DNA from: Spirochaetaceae bacterium
Lineage (GTDB): Bacteria; Spirochaetota; Spirochaetia; B11-G9
Length of the DNA stretch: 40,125 bases
Assembly (NCBI GenBank): GCA_015493635.1
Contig: WGCU01000040.1
Coordinates: 1 to 40,125, forward strand
Reading direction: 5' to 3'
Shown piece by piece: positions 7,905-15,857 of this stretch. Within the stretch, counting starts at the first letter, position 1. Each line of letters starts with the position of its first letter. Below the pieces are notes generated by a model. It was not told the DNA's origin, did no database searches, and saw only the letters and a program-made list of their open reading frames with translations. The translations under genes were made by a program, and so were the position numbers.

Positions 7905-10328
7905 TTACTCATCTTTTGCAAACTCAGAGGCAAGATACCTCAGATAATTTTCTGACAGTTTTAAGGGCTCTCCGCAGTCACGGCAGGTAAAATGATTGTC
8001 CTTTATCGATTCCATGGCACAGGATACACAGTACACCTTACCGCAGGAAGGGCACTTCCCTGCCGGAGAATCGGGATGCGGTTCTCCAAAAAGTTTTAAT
8101 GTCCCTATTTCAGGAAGTACTTTCGGAACCCACCATTCATGATGGCAGATACTGCATTCGTATCTATCCATGGCAGCAGTACGGATTTCTTCCTGCAGCG
8201 CCTCAATCTGCTCTCTATTATATGAATCTGGAATCCGGTCAAGAAGTTCCTGCGCTTTTTTATAGTTATGCCGGGATACAAGAAACCGGGCATAGGCTGT
8301 TTTTACGGAAGCATCCTTCGGATCAAGTTTAAAAGCTTCCTGATACGCCATTTCAGCTCTCCGGAATTCCCCTTTCCTTTCCGCAATAAAGGCAATCTTC
8401 CGAAGGAGGGACGGTTCATTTTTTTCTGTCAGAAGCCGGGCAATAATTTCTTCCGCCTCGAGAAGTCTGTCCAGCTTTATAAGAATATCAGCGTAGTTTT
8501 CCTGATATATTCTCTTCCCCGGATCAATAGACTGTGCTCGGGAATAGGCCCGGGCAGCATCTTCAAATTTTCCTGCTTTTACCAGAAGGTTCCCCCGCTG
8601 ATTCACCACCTCAGGATTTTCATCATCGTTAACGAGAGCAAAAGCTTCCTCAGTTTTCCCTGCCCGCATAAGTGCTTCTGAATAGTTAATGCGTACTTCA
8701 CTGAGAGACGGATCCGTCTCAAAAGCACGTTTAAAAAACGAAAGCGCCCCTTCCAAATCATCGCCGTCCAGGGCAATAAGTCCCGCCAGATTCTGCACCC
8801 ACGGATCACTGTCATTATATTCAAGGGCTTTCTGTAGCGCAAAAGTGCTGTCTTTCCCCAAAAGATACAGATTTTCCGCGTAACGGAACCAGTACAGATA
8901 GTATCCGGGCTCTTCCTCTACAACCTTGGCAAAAATGGTATCCGCTCTTTTACGGTCACCTCTATCAGCGCAGATAAGGGCATACAGAAAATCTATCGAA
9001 CTATCCGCGCCACCGTTGTCTCTTAAGCGCTGAAAGACCTGAAACGCTTCCCCCGTTCTCCCGTCGTGAAAGAGCAGCTTTCCCCTATACATTTCAAGGA
9101 CAGGGTCATCTGGAACAAGACGCTCCATATGAGAAAGAACATGCTGCAGCATATCAAAATCTTCCGTATTGAAGAAGCTCGAAGCAGCTTCCTTCAGCAG
9201 TTCCACCGCTCTTTCCGGTTTCCCTGTTTTTTCACAGGCACGGGCAGCATTTAAACGGTAGATTCCGTTCTCTCTATCAAGAGCGGCTGCCTGTTCGTAA
9301 CAGATACCTGATGCATCAAAGTTTCCAAGAGCATCCTCAGCATTCCCCAGCAAATTCCATCCGAGAGGCTCCGCCTCCCATACTGCCGTAAAAGTTTTCA
9401 GAAATTCTTTCAACTGTAGAAACCTGTTCATCCGGTACAGGATACCTGCTTTTTCCAGAATAACATCTTTGTTGTCTGCACCATCGGGGAAACAGGATTC
9501 AACAGCCCTCAGAGCATCTTCTTCAAGATTGAGAAAATTATAGATCCTCGCCTCAAAGAGATAATCATCCTGTGCCGGACGGCGGGAAAGGTACGATTTC
9601 CGGAGCTGTATGAGAGCGGCGCTGTACTGCCCTATATCAAAGAAACGCCGGGCAAGATTTTTCCGGTTTATCCAGGGTATCCGCTCGTCTTTTACCCGTG
9701 TATCATAAAATTCCTCTACCTGCAGATCCCTTGATTCCACCTCCATACTGCGAAAAATGAACGCTGCAGTACTTCTGTCGTGATAATTCTGACCGGCGGC
9801 ACCAATATACCCGGTATCCACCGTTTCATCATCAATCTCCCCCACCCATACATCATTTATAAAGAGAGTAAAAAAGGTCCTGTGGGCAGAAACGGTCAGG
9901 GTGATACTGTTCTCTCCGGGCTGAGCCTCATAGGAAGTCCAGGGGATAAGCGTCCTTGGCGTGCTGTTAAATACAACATCAAAACGGAACATACCCTCAG
10001 GAGAAACCATAACGTAATAGTAGGTGCCATCGTTCGCATAGCGGAATACAACTCCCGAAGAGGCATAACCGTTCTCAGTTGAGGGTTCAATTTCCACGGT
10101 AAGAACAAAATTACGGTACCGGTATGGCCTGCAAAGCGTCCAGGCGAAAATGTTCTTCCGCTTCAGGAATAACGAAAGACCGTCCTGTGTTATACGGGAA
10201 CGGTAAGTCTCCTCTTCTTCTTCTGAAAAGGGAATATCCTTTCCACCGGCAAAATTGGTTCTCCAGTGTTCCTGAACGATGCTTTCAGGTTCGGGTTTTG
10301 ATTGTTTCTTTCTAAAAGGCCACCACAT
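7905..10328 (-). CDS. Large TPR protein with LamG-like front and zinc-ribbon tail
   Basis: An unusual three-part protein of about 807 residues. After a short basic N-terminus (MWWPFRKKQ) comes a beta-rich domain (about residues 35-200: SSGVVFRYANDGTYYYVMVS, LFINDVWVGEIDD) that resembles LamG/DUF1080 jelly-roll folds. A long series of tetratricopeptide repeats follows (for example ALSFFKRAFETDPSLSEVR and FEDAARAYSRAQSIDPGKR). The last 80 residues carry four CxxC pairs (CSIC, CPSC, CVSC, CRDC), as in two zinc ribbons or a RING-like fold. No signal peptide is visible, so it is probably cytoplasmic. The start is ATG 10328; a TTG at 10340 is possible. It is the first gene of the leftward run ahead of lolA and rodZ. 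It probably acts as an assembly scaffold, but the substrate is unknown. Confidence 0.8.
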   Translation of the reverse strand: MWWPFRKKQSKPEPESIVQEHWRTNFAGGKDIPFSEEEEETYRSRITQDGLSLFLKRKNIFAWTLCRPYRYRNFVLTVEIEPSTENGYASSGVVFRYANDGTYYYVMVSPEGMFRFDVVFNSTPRTLIPWTSYEAQPGENSITLTVSAHRTFFTLFINDVWVGEIDDETVDTGYIGAAGQNYHDRSTAAFIFRSMEVESRDLQVEEFYDTRVKDERIPWINRKNLARRFFDIGQYSAALIQLRKSYLSRRPAQDDYLFEARIYNFLNLEEDALRAVESCFPDGADNKDVILEKAGILYRMNRFLQLKEFLKTFTAVWEAEPLGWNLLGNAEDALGNFDASGICYEQAAALDRENGIYRLNAARACEKTGKPERAVELLKEAASSFFNTEDFDMLQHVLSHMERLVPDDPVLEMYRGKLLFHDGRTGEAFQVFQRLRDNGGADSSIDFLYALICADRGDRKRADTIFAKVVEEEPGYYLYWFRYAENLYLLGKDSTFALQKALEYNDSDPWVQNLAGLIALDGDDLEGALSFFKRAFETDPSLSEVRINYSEALMRAGKTEEAFALVNDDENPEVVNQRGNLLVKAGKFEDAARAYSRAQSIDPGKRIYQENYADILIKLDRLLEAEEIIARLLTEKNEPSLLRKIAFIAERKGEFRRAEMAYQEAFKLDPKDASVKTAYARFLVSRHNYKKAQELLDRIPDSYNREQIEALQEEIRTAAMDRYECSICHHEWWVPKVLPEIGTLKLFGEPHPDSPAGKCPSCGKVYCVSCAMESIKDNHFTCRDCGEPLKLSENYLRYLASEFAKDE

Positions 10329-10340
10329 AGATAGTATCAA

Positions 10341-10368
10341 AGTATATCAGAAACCCGCAGTACGTCCA
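10341..10368 (-). promoter_or_regulatory. Candidate promoter for the TPR-lolA-rodZ run
   Basis: On the minus strand TGGACG (10363-10368), a 16-bp spacer and an extended -10 TGATATACT (TATACT at 10341-10346) precede the gene. The predicted transcript start is only about 6 nt before the ATG at 10328, and no Shine-Dalgarno sequence is visible, so the mRNA may be nearly leaderless. It sits back to back with the tRNA promoter. Confidence 0.4.
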
Positions 10369-10378
10369 CCTCCCTCTA

Positions 10379-10407
10379 TTGATTATTTTTTAACTATGTA
10401 ATAACTT
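10379..10407 (+). promoter_or_regulatory. Candidate promoter for tRNA-Leu
   Basis: TTGATT (10379-10384), a 17-bp spacer and TAACTT (10402-10407) lie just ahead of the tRNA, placing a start site within about ten bases of the mature 5' end at 10419. It is the only good sigma-70-like match in the gap. Confidence 0.45.
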
Positions 10408-10418
10408 TTTATACGTAA

Positions 10419-10502
10419 GCCGGCGTGGCGAAATTGGTAGACGCAGCAGACTCAAAATCTGCCGGGGGCAACTCTGTATCGGTTCAACTCCGATCGCCGG
10501 TA
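10419..10502 (+). tRNA. tRNA-Leu (anticodon CAA)
   Basis: A class II tRNA with all four arms. The acceptor stem is GCCGGCG with CGCCGGT (a G-U first pair), the anticodon stem GCAGA/TCTGC encloses loop CTCAAAA with anticodon CAA at 10453-10455, there is a long variable arm typical of leucine tRNAs, and the T arm is ATCGG-TTCAACT-CCGAT. The discriminator base is A at 10502. The 3' CCA is not encoded, so it must be added after 3' trimming. It reads UUG codons. The next gene starts at 10507, with no terminator between. Confidence 0.96.
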
Positions 10503-10506
10503 ATTG

Positions 10507-11097
10507 ATGAAAAAAACAACGCTCAGTATCCTGTTTTTACTCGTTTCTCTATGGGGGTTTTCTGAAGAGCAGCCTCCTCAAAAAATCAGCTTCCTGCTGG
10601 GGGGCGGGTTCGGTTCTGCATTCAACATGTATGCTTCGACAAACACGGATACTATGACAGGAATAATAGATACAGGGAACTATTCCCGGGTGCCCCTTTA
10701 CTTTGATATCTACGGCGGTATAAAAGTTTTTGATAACTTTAATGCGGTCCTTACCATCGCGGATATTTTCGAGCGGTTTATTTCATCCTCCAGCTATCTG
10801 CAGCTGAATATTCTGCAGCTTTACCCTTCCCTGCAGTACCTTACACCGGTAAAAGGACTTTCAGCCAGCGCGGGATGGGGGATAGGGCTTCTTGTTCCCT
10901 CAACAAATATAAGCTCGTACAATACCTCTTTAAATACTGTAGAACCGGGTTCCGTTTTTCAGCTTTCAGTAAAGTATCAGTTCTACCAGGTTAAGGGCCG
11001 CCTGCTTCCTGAAGCTGGCATCCGCCTCTCCCATTGTGAACTGATAAACAGCACTATCACTTCAATTATTCTCTTTGCCCATCTTTCCTGGCAATGA
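10507..11097 (+). CDS. Secreted, probably outer-membrane beta-barrel-like protein
   Basis: A clear signal peptide (MKKTTLSILFLLVSLWGFSEE) begins at the ATG at 10507, followed by about 175 residues with alternating hydrophobic strands, many Gly and aromatic residues and a strand-like C-terminus (TSIILFAHLSWQ, aromatic near the end), as in small outer-membrane barrels. I cannot name the family. The start codon lies four bases after the last base of tRNA-Leu, so there is no room for an independent ribosome-binding site; the signal peptide rules out a later start. A TTG at 10504 would overlap even more closely. The stop overlaps the start of the uracil glycosylase gene (ATGA), so the two are probably co-translated. 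Confidence 0.75.
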   Translation: MKKTTLSILFLLVSLWGFSEEQPPQKISFLLGGGFGSAFNMYASTNTDTMTGIIDTGNYSRVPLYFDIYGGIKVFDNFNAVLTIADIFERFISSSSYLQLNILQLYPSLQYLTPVKGLSASAGWGIGLLVPSTNISSYNTSLNTVEPGSVFQLSVKYQFYQVKGRLLPEAGIRLSHCELINSTITSIILFAHLSWQ

Positions 11098-11837
11098 ACA
11101 CAGCTGAAGCTCTCCTCAAAGAAACAGAAAGGTTTGTTACCAGTACATCCTTCCTCCGTTTCTCTCCGTCTTCTGCAGCCGCCGTGTACAATCCCCTCAT
11201 CTATGCAGCGGAACCCTATGCAGACTATATCAGGAAATTCGCGGCGGGAAAAAAGAGGGTTCTTTTTCTTGGGATGAATCCCGGGCCATGGGGGATGGCA
11301 CAAACCGGAGTCCCCTTTGGAGAGATTGGAAGTGTTAAAAACTGGCTCGGTATAACCGGTGCAATCGGACATCCGGAAAAAGAGCATGAAAAAAGACCTA
11401 TAACCGGATGGGAGTGCCGCCGCAGTGAAGTAAGCGGAAGACGGTTATGGGGTCTTATGAAGGAACGCTATGGTACACCTGAAGTGTTTTTTAAAGATCA
11501 TTTTGTTGCAAACTACTGTCCCCTTGTTTTTATGGGGGAGACGGGAAAAAACATCACCCCCGACAAACTTCCCAAAAGAGAAAGGAATATTCTCTTTGAA
11601 CACTGCGACAGACATCTTACCGCGGTACTCGGCATACTCGAGCCTGAATACCTTATCGGTATAGGTAAGTTCGCAGAAAAACAGCTTGCTTCAGTGGTCT
11701 CACAAGGGGCTGCAGGCAAATCTTCTCCGGTAGTTTCATCGATTATCCACCCAAGTCCGGCAAACCCCCGGGCAAACAAAGACTGGAAAGGAGAGGTAAC
11801 CGCAAAACTTGTCACCCTTGGAGTCTGGGAAACATAA
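11094..11837 (+). CDS. SMUG1-type single-strand-selective uracil-DNA glycosylase
   Basis: Removes uracil and related lesions such as 5-hydroxymethyluracil from DNA, starting base-excision repair. The 247-residue protein has the SMUG1 signature GMNPGPWGMAQTGVPFGE (residues 60-77), the SEVSGRRLWG segment (111-120), the VANYCPL motif with its conserved Asn (138-144), and the second active-site loop HPSPANP (219-225). These agree with animal SMUG1 over nearly the whole length. SMUG1 proteins are less common in bacteria than UDG family 1, 4 or 5. It overlaps the preceding secreted-protein gene by 4 bp. Confidence 0.92.
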   Translation: MNTAEALLKETERFVTSTSFLRFSPSSAAAVYNPLIYAAEPYADYIRKFAAGKKRVLFLGMNPGPWGMAQTGVPFGEIGSVKNWLGITGAIGHPEKEHEKRPITGWECRRSEVSGRRLWGLMKERYGTPEVFFKDHFVANYCPLVFMGETGKNITPDKLPKRERNILFEHCDRHLTAVLGILEPEYLIGIGKFAEKQLASVVSQGAAGKSSPVVSSIIHPSPANPRANKDWKGEVTAKLVTLGVWET

Positions 11838-11848
11838 CTCCCCCGCGG

Positions 11849-12226
11849 CTACCCCAGATAGCCCTTTTCCACAACGAGAGCCATAACGTAAGTTAAAATA
11901 TCCTCTTCAATATCCTCAGCATATGCGTTTACCAGATCTCTTATTACCGTCCACTCCCCTTCATCAAGAGGGTCCTTTTTTGTATCATACGCTTCGTTAA
12001 AAAGCTCAACCACATCCACTAGGTGATATGCAAGATTTCTGAGATTCTCAACCGTTTTCCCTGTCCGGGTCAGATAGTATCCATACAGATCTTTTCCCAT
12101 CCCCTTTGGAAGTGTTGTCAATGACCGTACAAAAAGATCCTCAATCTTTTTTCTTTTTTCCTCTATGGAGGATTCCCCTTTCAACGCCTTTTCAATCCCC
12201 AGGTATAGTATGCGTGCTGAGCTCAT
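11849..12226 (-). CDS. Conserved-looking hypothetical protein, all-alpha
   Basis: I do not recognise this 125-residue protein. It is rich in charged residues and predicted helices (KGESSIEEKRKKIEDLFVRSLTTL, VENLRNLAYHLVDVVELFNEAYD, VIRDLVNAYAEDIEEDILTYVMALVVE) and has no signal peptide or membrane segment, so it is probably cytoplasmic. An AGGAGGAATTA stretch just before the ATG at 12226 is a strong ribosome-binding site. It lies 12 bp downstream of the OmpA-family gene and is probably co-transcribed with it. Confidence 0.7.
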   Translation of the reverse strand: MSSARILYLGIEKALKGESSIEEKRKKIEDLFVRSLTTLPKGMGKDLYGYYLTRTGKTVENLRNLAYHLVDVVELFNEAYDTKKDPLDEGEWTVIRDLVNAYAEDIEEDILTYVMALVVEKGYLG

Positions 12227-12238
12227 TAATTCCTCCTG

Positions 12239-13444
12239 CTAATTCTCCAGTATGGTTATCTCAACCCTTCTGTTCTTCTTCATTCCTTCAGGTGTACTAT
12301 TGTCGGCAACAGGGTTATCAGCCCCGAGACCGCGGATAACAATCTGCTCCCGGGGTTTTGCCCCGGACTCTATGAAGTACTGTGCGACTGCCGCCGCCCG
12401 TTCCCGGGACAGCTTCTTCCTTCCTTCCGGAGTACCGGCAAGCGCCGTATATCCGGTAACAAGAACATCCCGGCCGGGATATTTCTTCAACTTTTCCGCC
12501 AGCAGTTCAAGCTTCTTCTTTTCAGAATCAAGCAGATCCGCTGAATTAGCCGAAAAATGAATATTACTGAGGGTTATCGTAACTCCCTTATCCGTTGCGG
12601 TTACATTCATATCCTTTAAACGCGCTTTGTCAATACTTCCCTGAATATCGGTAACCATACGCTGCTTATCCATTTCAAGGGATTCAATCACCGAAGCCCT
12701 GGCAGTTCCTCTGAATGTATAAACGTTTCCCGACGAAAGATTAAACCGTATACTGAATTCCTCTTCATAGGAATAGGGCTTTCCTTCCTTATTATTCCAG
12801 AAAATAGTCTGATCCGAGTACCCCGTTACCTGAACCGGATAGAGACGGTACTTCCTGAAGGAAGCCGGGGTAATATATGAGATGGTATAGTATGCTGAAA
12901 TAATATCATACTCTTTCCCGTCCTTCTTCCCCTTTCCCAGGTAGGTATACTTTACATGTATGGGGTAGCGGAAGGGTTCGGGAATACCGTAACCATTCCG
13001 GAGGTCATGAACTTCTGCCCCGTCACCGTACCAGGTCTCCCCTTCTGTACGTATATCTTTTCCACTGAACAGCGGTACATCACGTACTACCGGCATGAAA
13101 TAACGCGCGTTGATTGTTATCTTTCCTCTGCTGTCGCGCCAGAACAGAGAATGATACTCCTGGGAAAGTTCATAGACATCCACATTCCCTTTCCTCTTCT
13201 CCGACGTTGAGAAGGTTGCATCAAGCATCCCTTTGCCATCCTGCACCTTTGTTACTTCTACCGAAATTTTATTAAGGATCTGGGCACTGTGATGATAACT
13301 GCCATTGACGTATACATTCTCGTTTACTTCTGATTTTATTTTATATTTCTCTCCCCACCGGTACTGATATTTAAATACTTCCCCGTTTACAGCAGACAGA
13401 CCCGCAATCAGTAAAACCAGCAGAATAGTTATTTTTCTCCGCAT
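12239..13444 (-). CDS. OmpA-family peptidoglycan-associated protein
   Basis: A 401-residue exported protein with signal peptide MRRKITILLVLLIAGLSAVNGE. A long beta-rich N-terminal domain (about residues 25-270) is followed by a complete OmpA_C domain (ITLSNIHFSANSADLLDSEKKKLELLAEKL, VTGYTALAGTPEGRKKLSRERAAAVAQYF, and NRRVEITILEN at the end), which binds peptidoglycan. It would tie an outer-membrane or periplasmic module to the cell wall. The start is ATG 13444 because GGGAGGAG lies 5 nt upstream; the alternative at 13483 would extend past this site. It is divergent from the pseudo-helicase gene. Confidence 0.85.
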   Translation of the reverse strand: MRRKITILLVLLIAGLSAVNGEVFKYQYRWGEKYKIKSEVNENVYVNGSYHHSAQILNKISVEVTKVQDGKGMLDATFSTSEKRKGNVDVYELSQEYHSLFWRDSRGKITINARYFMPVVRDVPLFSGKDIRTEGETWYGDGAEVHDLRNGYGIPEPFRYPIHVKYTYLGKGKKDGKEYDIISAYYTISYITPASFRKYRLYPVQVTGYSDQTIFWNNKEGKPYSYEEEFSIRFNLSSGNVYTFRGTARASVIESLEMDKQRMVTDIQGSIDKARLKDMNVTATDKGVTITLSNIHFSANSADLLDSEKKKLELLAEKLKKYPGRDVLVTGYTALAGTPEGRKKLSRERAAAVAQYFIESGAKPREQIVIRGLGADNPVADNSTPEGMKKNRRVEITILEN

Positions 13445-13476
13445 TTTATCTCCTCCCGGTACATTCCGGTTAAAAC

Positions 13477-13505
13477 TTGACAAATACCATAACTACTTAT
13501 ATCTT
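13477..13505 (+). promoter_or_regulatory. Candidate promoter for the pseudo-helicase gene
   Basis: TTGACA (13477-13482), a 17-bp spacer and TATCTT (13500-13505) lie about 35 bp before the GTG start. The -35 is a perfect consensus match. Confidence 0.45.
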
Positions 13506-13539
13506 TACCTGTAAGTAACAAAAACAGCAGGATAGTATC

Positions 13540-14634
13540 GTGTTTTATAATGTCAGTCATCAGGTTTCTCTTAAAAAAACAGTTGAACTTCTGGTAAAAT
13601 CCGGTTGTTCCTCAGTTACTCCCTTTCAATATACAGCATTTTCAGCTTTTTTCTCACGTAGAGACTTTGTTGCCAAATATTCCGCGGATGACGGCAAAAA
13701 TTTTGCATTTCTGGCTCCTCTCCTCGTTACTGACCGGGAAAGCAGTACCTCCCCGGAAACACTCATCCTGACAGACAGCGTAGCAGAGCTTGAACGGATA
13801 AGAACTGACTTTCAAACACTTAAAAAATATGCTGCCGGTGTAAAAGATCCGGTTTTCCTCCGGGACGAAGAACCAATAAAACCTGAAATTAAGCACTTGG
13901 CAAAAAAACCTGCTATAATTGTCGGCACAACCAATCGTATAATTGATCATCTACGGCGAAACAACATAGAATTACAGAATCTTAAATATCTGGTTCTTGA
14001 TATAACAGAAAACCAGAATAGGAATTTTTTTGATAAGGATGTCCTTTTTATTGCAACCAAAATATACCATCATGTGCGTACTGCTGTATTTCTCCCTCAT
14101 GACCACATTCTGGATTCTCTTGAAAACATTGTAAAAAGACCTATAGTATCATCACAGGAGCGTAAAATGACAAATCTGAATGAAGAGAGTATTAAAAGAA
14201 AAATCGATGATTTTATTTCTATCATCAAGGAGAGCGAAGACCCTATACTGCTTAAAAGTTATCAAAAACTCATCAAGAAGAATGTCCCTTTCCACTTAAG
14301 AGGATACTTTTCCGCATTTCTTCTTAAAAGTATTCTGGGAGGCAGCACCCCTTCCCGTTCCTCTGCTCCCGGCACCATTGCACCGGGCACAATGCAGACC
14401 CTTTTTATAAATATAGGGAAAACCCGCCGGGTATATCCTAACGATCTTTCCCGCTTTTTCCAAAAATCCCTGGAGCTTACACCGGATAAGATAGGACCAA
14501 TCAAAGTCCTCGCAAATTATTCTTTTATAGATATCAATAAAGATGCGGCAGAAGATGCAGTGGCCAAGCTGGACGGAACGACATACCGGGGAAAAAAGAT
14601 TACCGTCAACTTTGCCAGAAAGAAGGGAGAATAA
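13540..14634 (+). CDS. DEAD-box-derived pseudo-helicase with DbpA-type RNA-binding tail
   Basis: This 364-residue protein keeps the layout of a DEAD-box RNA helicase but has lost its catalytic parts. Residues 27-30 (TPFQ) match the Q motif, 47-54 (YSADDGKN) replace the TGxGKT P-loop, 129-140 (GTTNRIIDHLRR) match the TPGR region, and 151-158 (LVLDITEN) replace VLDEAD. Motif III (SAT) is gone. The second RecA domain is absent: after residue 205 the chain goes directly to a helical segment like the DeaD/CsdA linker (210-265), and residues 285-361 form a DbpA-type RNA-binding domain (LFINIGKTRRVYPNDLSRFF...IKVLANYSFIDI). I infer an RNA-binding adaptor without ATPase activity. Start GTG 13540, with AGGAT upstream. 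Confidence 0.75.
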   Translation: MFYNVSHQVSLKKTVELLVKSGCSSVTPFQYTAFSAFFSRRDFVAKYSADDGKNFAFLAPLLVTDRESSTSPETLILTDSVAELERIRTDFQTLKKYAAGVKDPVFLRDEEPIKPEIKHLAKKPAIIVGTTNRIIDHLRRNNIELQNLKYLVLDITENQNRNFFDKDVLFIATKIYHHVRTAVFLPHDHILDSLENIVKRPIVSSQERKMTNLNEESIKRKIDDFISIIKESEDPILLKSYQKLIKKNVPFHLRGYFSAFLLKSILGGSTPSRSSAPGTIAPGTMQTLFINIGKTRRVYPNDLSRFFQKSLELTPDKIGPIKVLANYSFIDINKDAAEDAVAKLDGTTYRGKKITVNFARKKGE

Positions 14635-14642
14635 GGAAGCCA

Positions 14643-15830
14643 TTACCTGAGTAAATAGGTTATTCCTACAAAGAAAAGCACTCCATTAACAAGAAAGTCC
14701 GCAAGAATGGCTGTGCTGGATAAAATTTCAAGTTTTAACGCCTTTTTTTCACTCTTTTCCGCCAGCGTAAGAGGATTCCCCGGAATAAGTATATTTTCTG
14801 CCATGGGGTCAGGGCTGCGGCGGATTACTTCTCCATCCGAATCTTTAACCTGAAACAGATAGAAATCATCTTCTAAAAAAGATGTTTTACGTACGGTAAA
14901 ATCGGTGCTGTACCTCTCCATTTCTCCTGCCCCGCATTTTTTCATTTCATACTGTGCCTCTGACAGCGATAGAGAGACCCTGCTGACAGATTCATAAAGC
15001 GATTCTTCGGCGAAAAAGCTCAAGGGGAGTTTAACAAGATCACGTTGAGCTCTCAACATTCGTGCTTTCTTCCATAAGTACCGGTATACATAGTAAAAAC
15101 CCAGCCCCGGCGGAGAAAAAAGCAGCAGAGGAACAAGACTCAGGAGCAGAGCGATTCCTGCAGGGAACTGCATATATGATTTTTGGAGGAGAATATAAAA
15201 ATAGATAAAGAGAGAAAAAGAACCAACGGTCAGAGATCCCGGAGTTGCCGGGTTCCAGTACTCATTCCGCTGTCTGCCCGTCCAGATAGCCTGGCTGAAG
15301 AAGGCTTCATCACTACAGTCGTAGATAACGACAAACAGTTTAGCATCAGGAGTTTCTACAAAGCATGTTTTCCCGTTCTTTCTGATTATACTTCCAAAAA
15401 CAAACATCCGTGTCCCTTCAGAGAGGGAAAAAATCCGGTCCCACTTTATTTTGCGCGGGGTTTCATCGGGATATCCCGCTTCTCCAATAGGAGAAGAGAG
15501 GTGAGGTGCCGACGGAAGAATATAAAGAGAAACACGGGACATATCAACACTGACAGAGAGATTATTACCGGACAGCCATAGCTCAGATTCTCCCTGAAGC
15601 GCCTGCAGAGACCCGAAAAATCGGTATGTTTCCCCCGGGATAGGTGCTTCGGTATGCAGACGGGCGTAATTCAAAAGCGGGCTGGAAACAGAAGAGATCA
15701 TTCTTTTCCTGAAATTTCTCCATTGGTGACGTACAGCAAAGGCTCCAATTCCGGGAACAAGGAAATAGAAAACCACCGCAATAGCACTGATAAAAAAGAG
15801 ATGTTTATAAACTAAAACTTGTAAAATCAT
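14643..15830 (-). CDS. Membrane protein of unknown function
   Basis: A 395-residue protein I do not recognise. It has an N-terminal membrane helix (about 9-31), a globular segment (about 40-195, containing TYRFFGSLQALQGESELWLSG and RMFVFGSIIRKNGKTCFVETPDAKLFVVIYD), two central helices (about 203-223 and 226-250), a second globular segment and a C-terminal helix (about 370-392). It converges on the pseudo-helicase gene with an 8-bp gap and is divergent from the hydrolase gene 28 bp away. Frame integrity and a short AAGG upstream of the start support a gene. Confidence 0.65.
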   Translation of the reverse strand: MILQVLVYKHLFFISAIAVVFYFLVPGIGAFAVRHQWRNFRKRMISSVSSPLLNYARLHTEAPIPGETYRFFGSLQALQGESELWLSGNNLSVSVDMSRVSLYILPSAPHLSSPIGEAGYPDETPRKIKWDRIFSLSEGTRMFVFGSIIRKNGKTCFVETPDAKLFVVIYDCSDEAFFSQAIWTGRQRNEYWNPATPGSLTVGSFSLFIYFYILLQKSYMQFPAGIALLLSLVPLLLFSPPGLGFYYVYRYLWKKARMLRAQRDLVKLPLSFFAEESLYESVSRVSLSLSEAQYEMKKCGAGEMERYSTDFTVRKTSFLEDDFYLFQVKDSDGEVIRRSPDPMAENILIPGNPLTLAEKSEKKALKLEILSSTAILADFLVNGVLFFVGITYLLR

Positions 15831-15857
15831 ACCATTTGCCTTACACTAAATAGTATC

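Noticed and set aside
2638-11100. Defence islands, CRISPR arrays or phage genes
   Set aside because: I saw no repeat-spacer pattern, no nuclease or toxin-antitoxin pair and no phage structural genes anywhere in the window.
14371-14400. Short repeat encoding APGTI-APGTM in the pseudo-helicase linker
   Set aside because: It is two copies of a four- to five-residue linker motif, too short to call a repeat feature.
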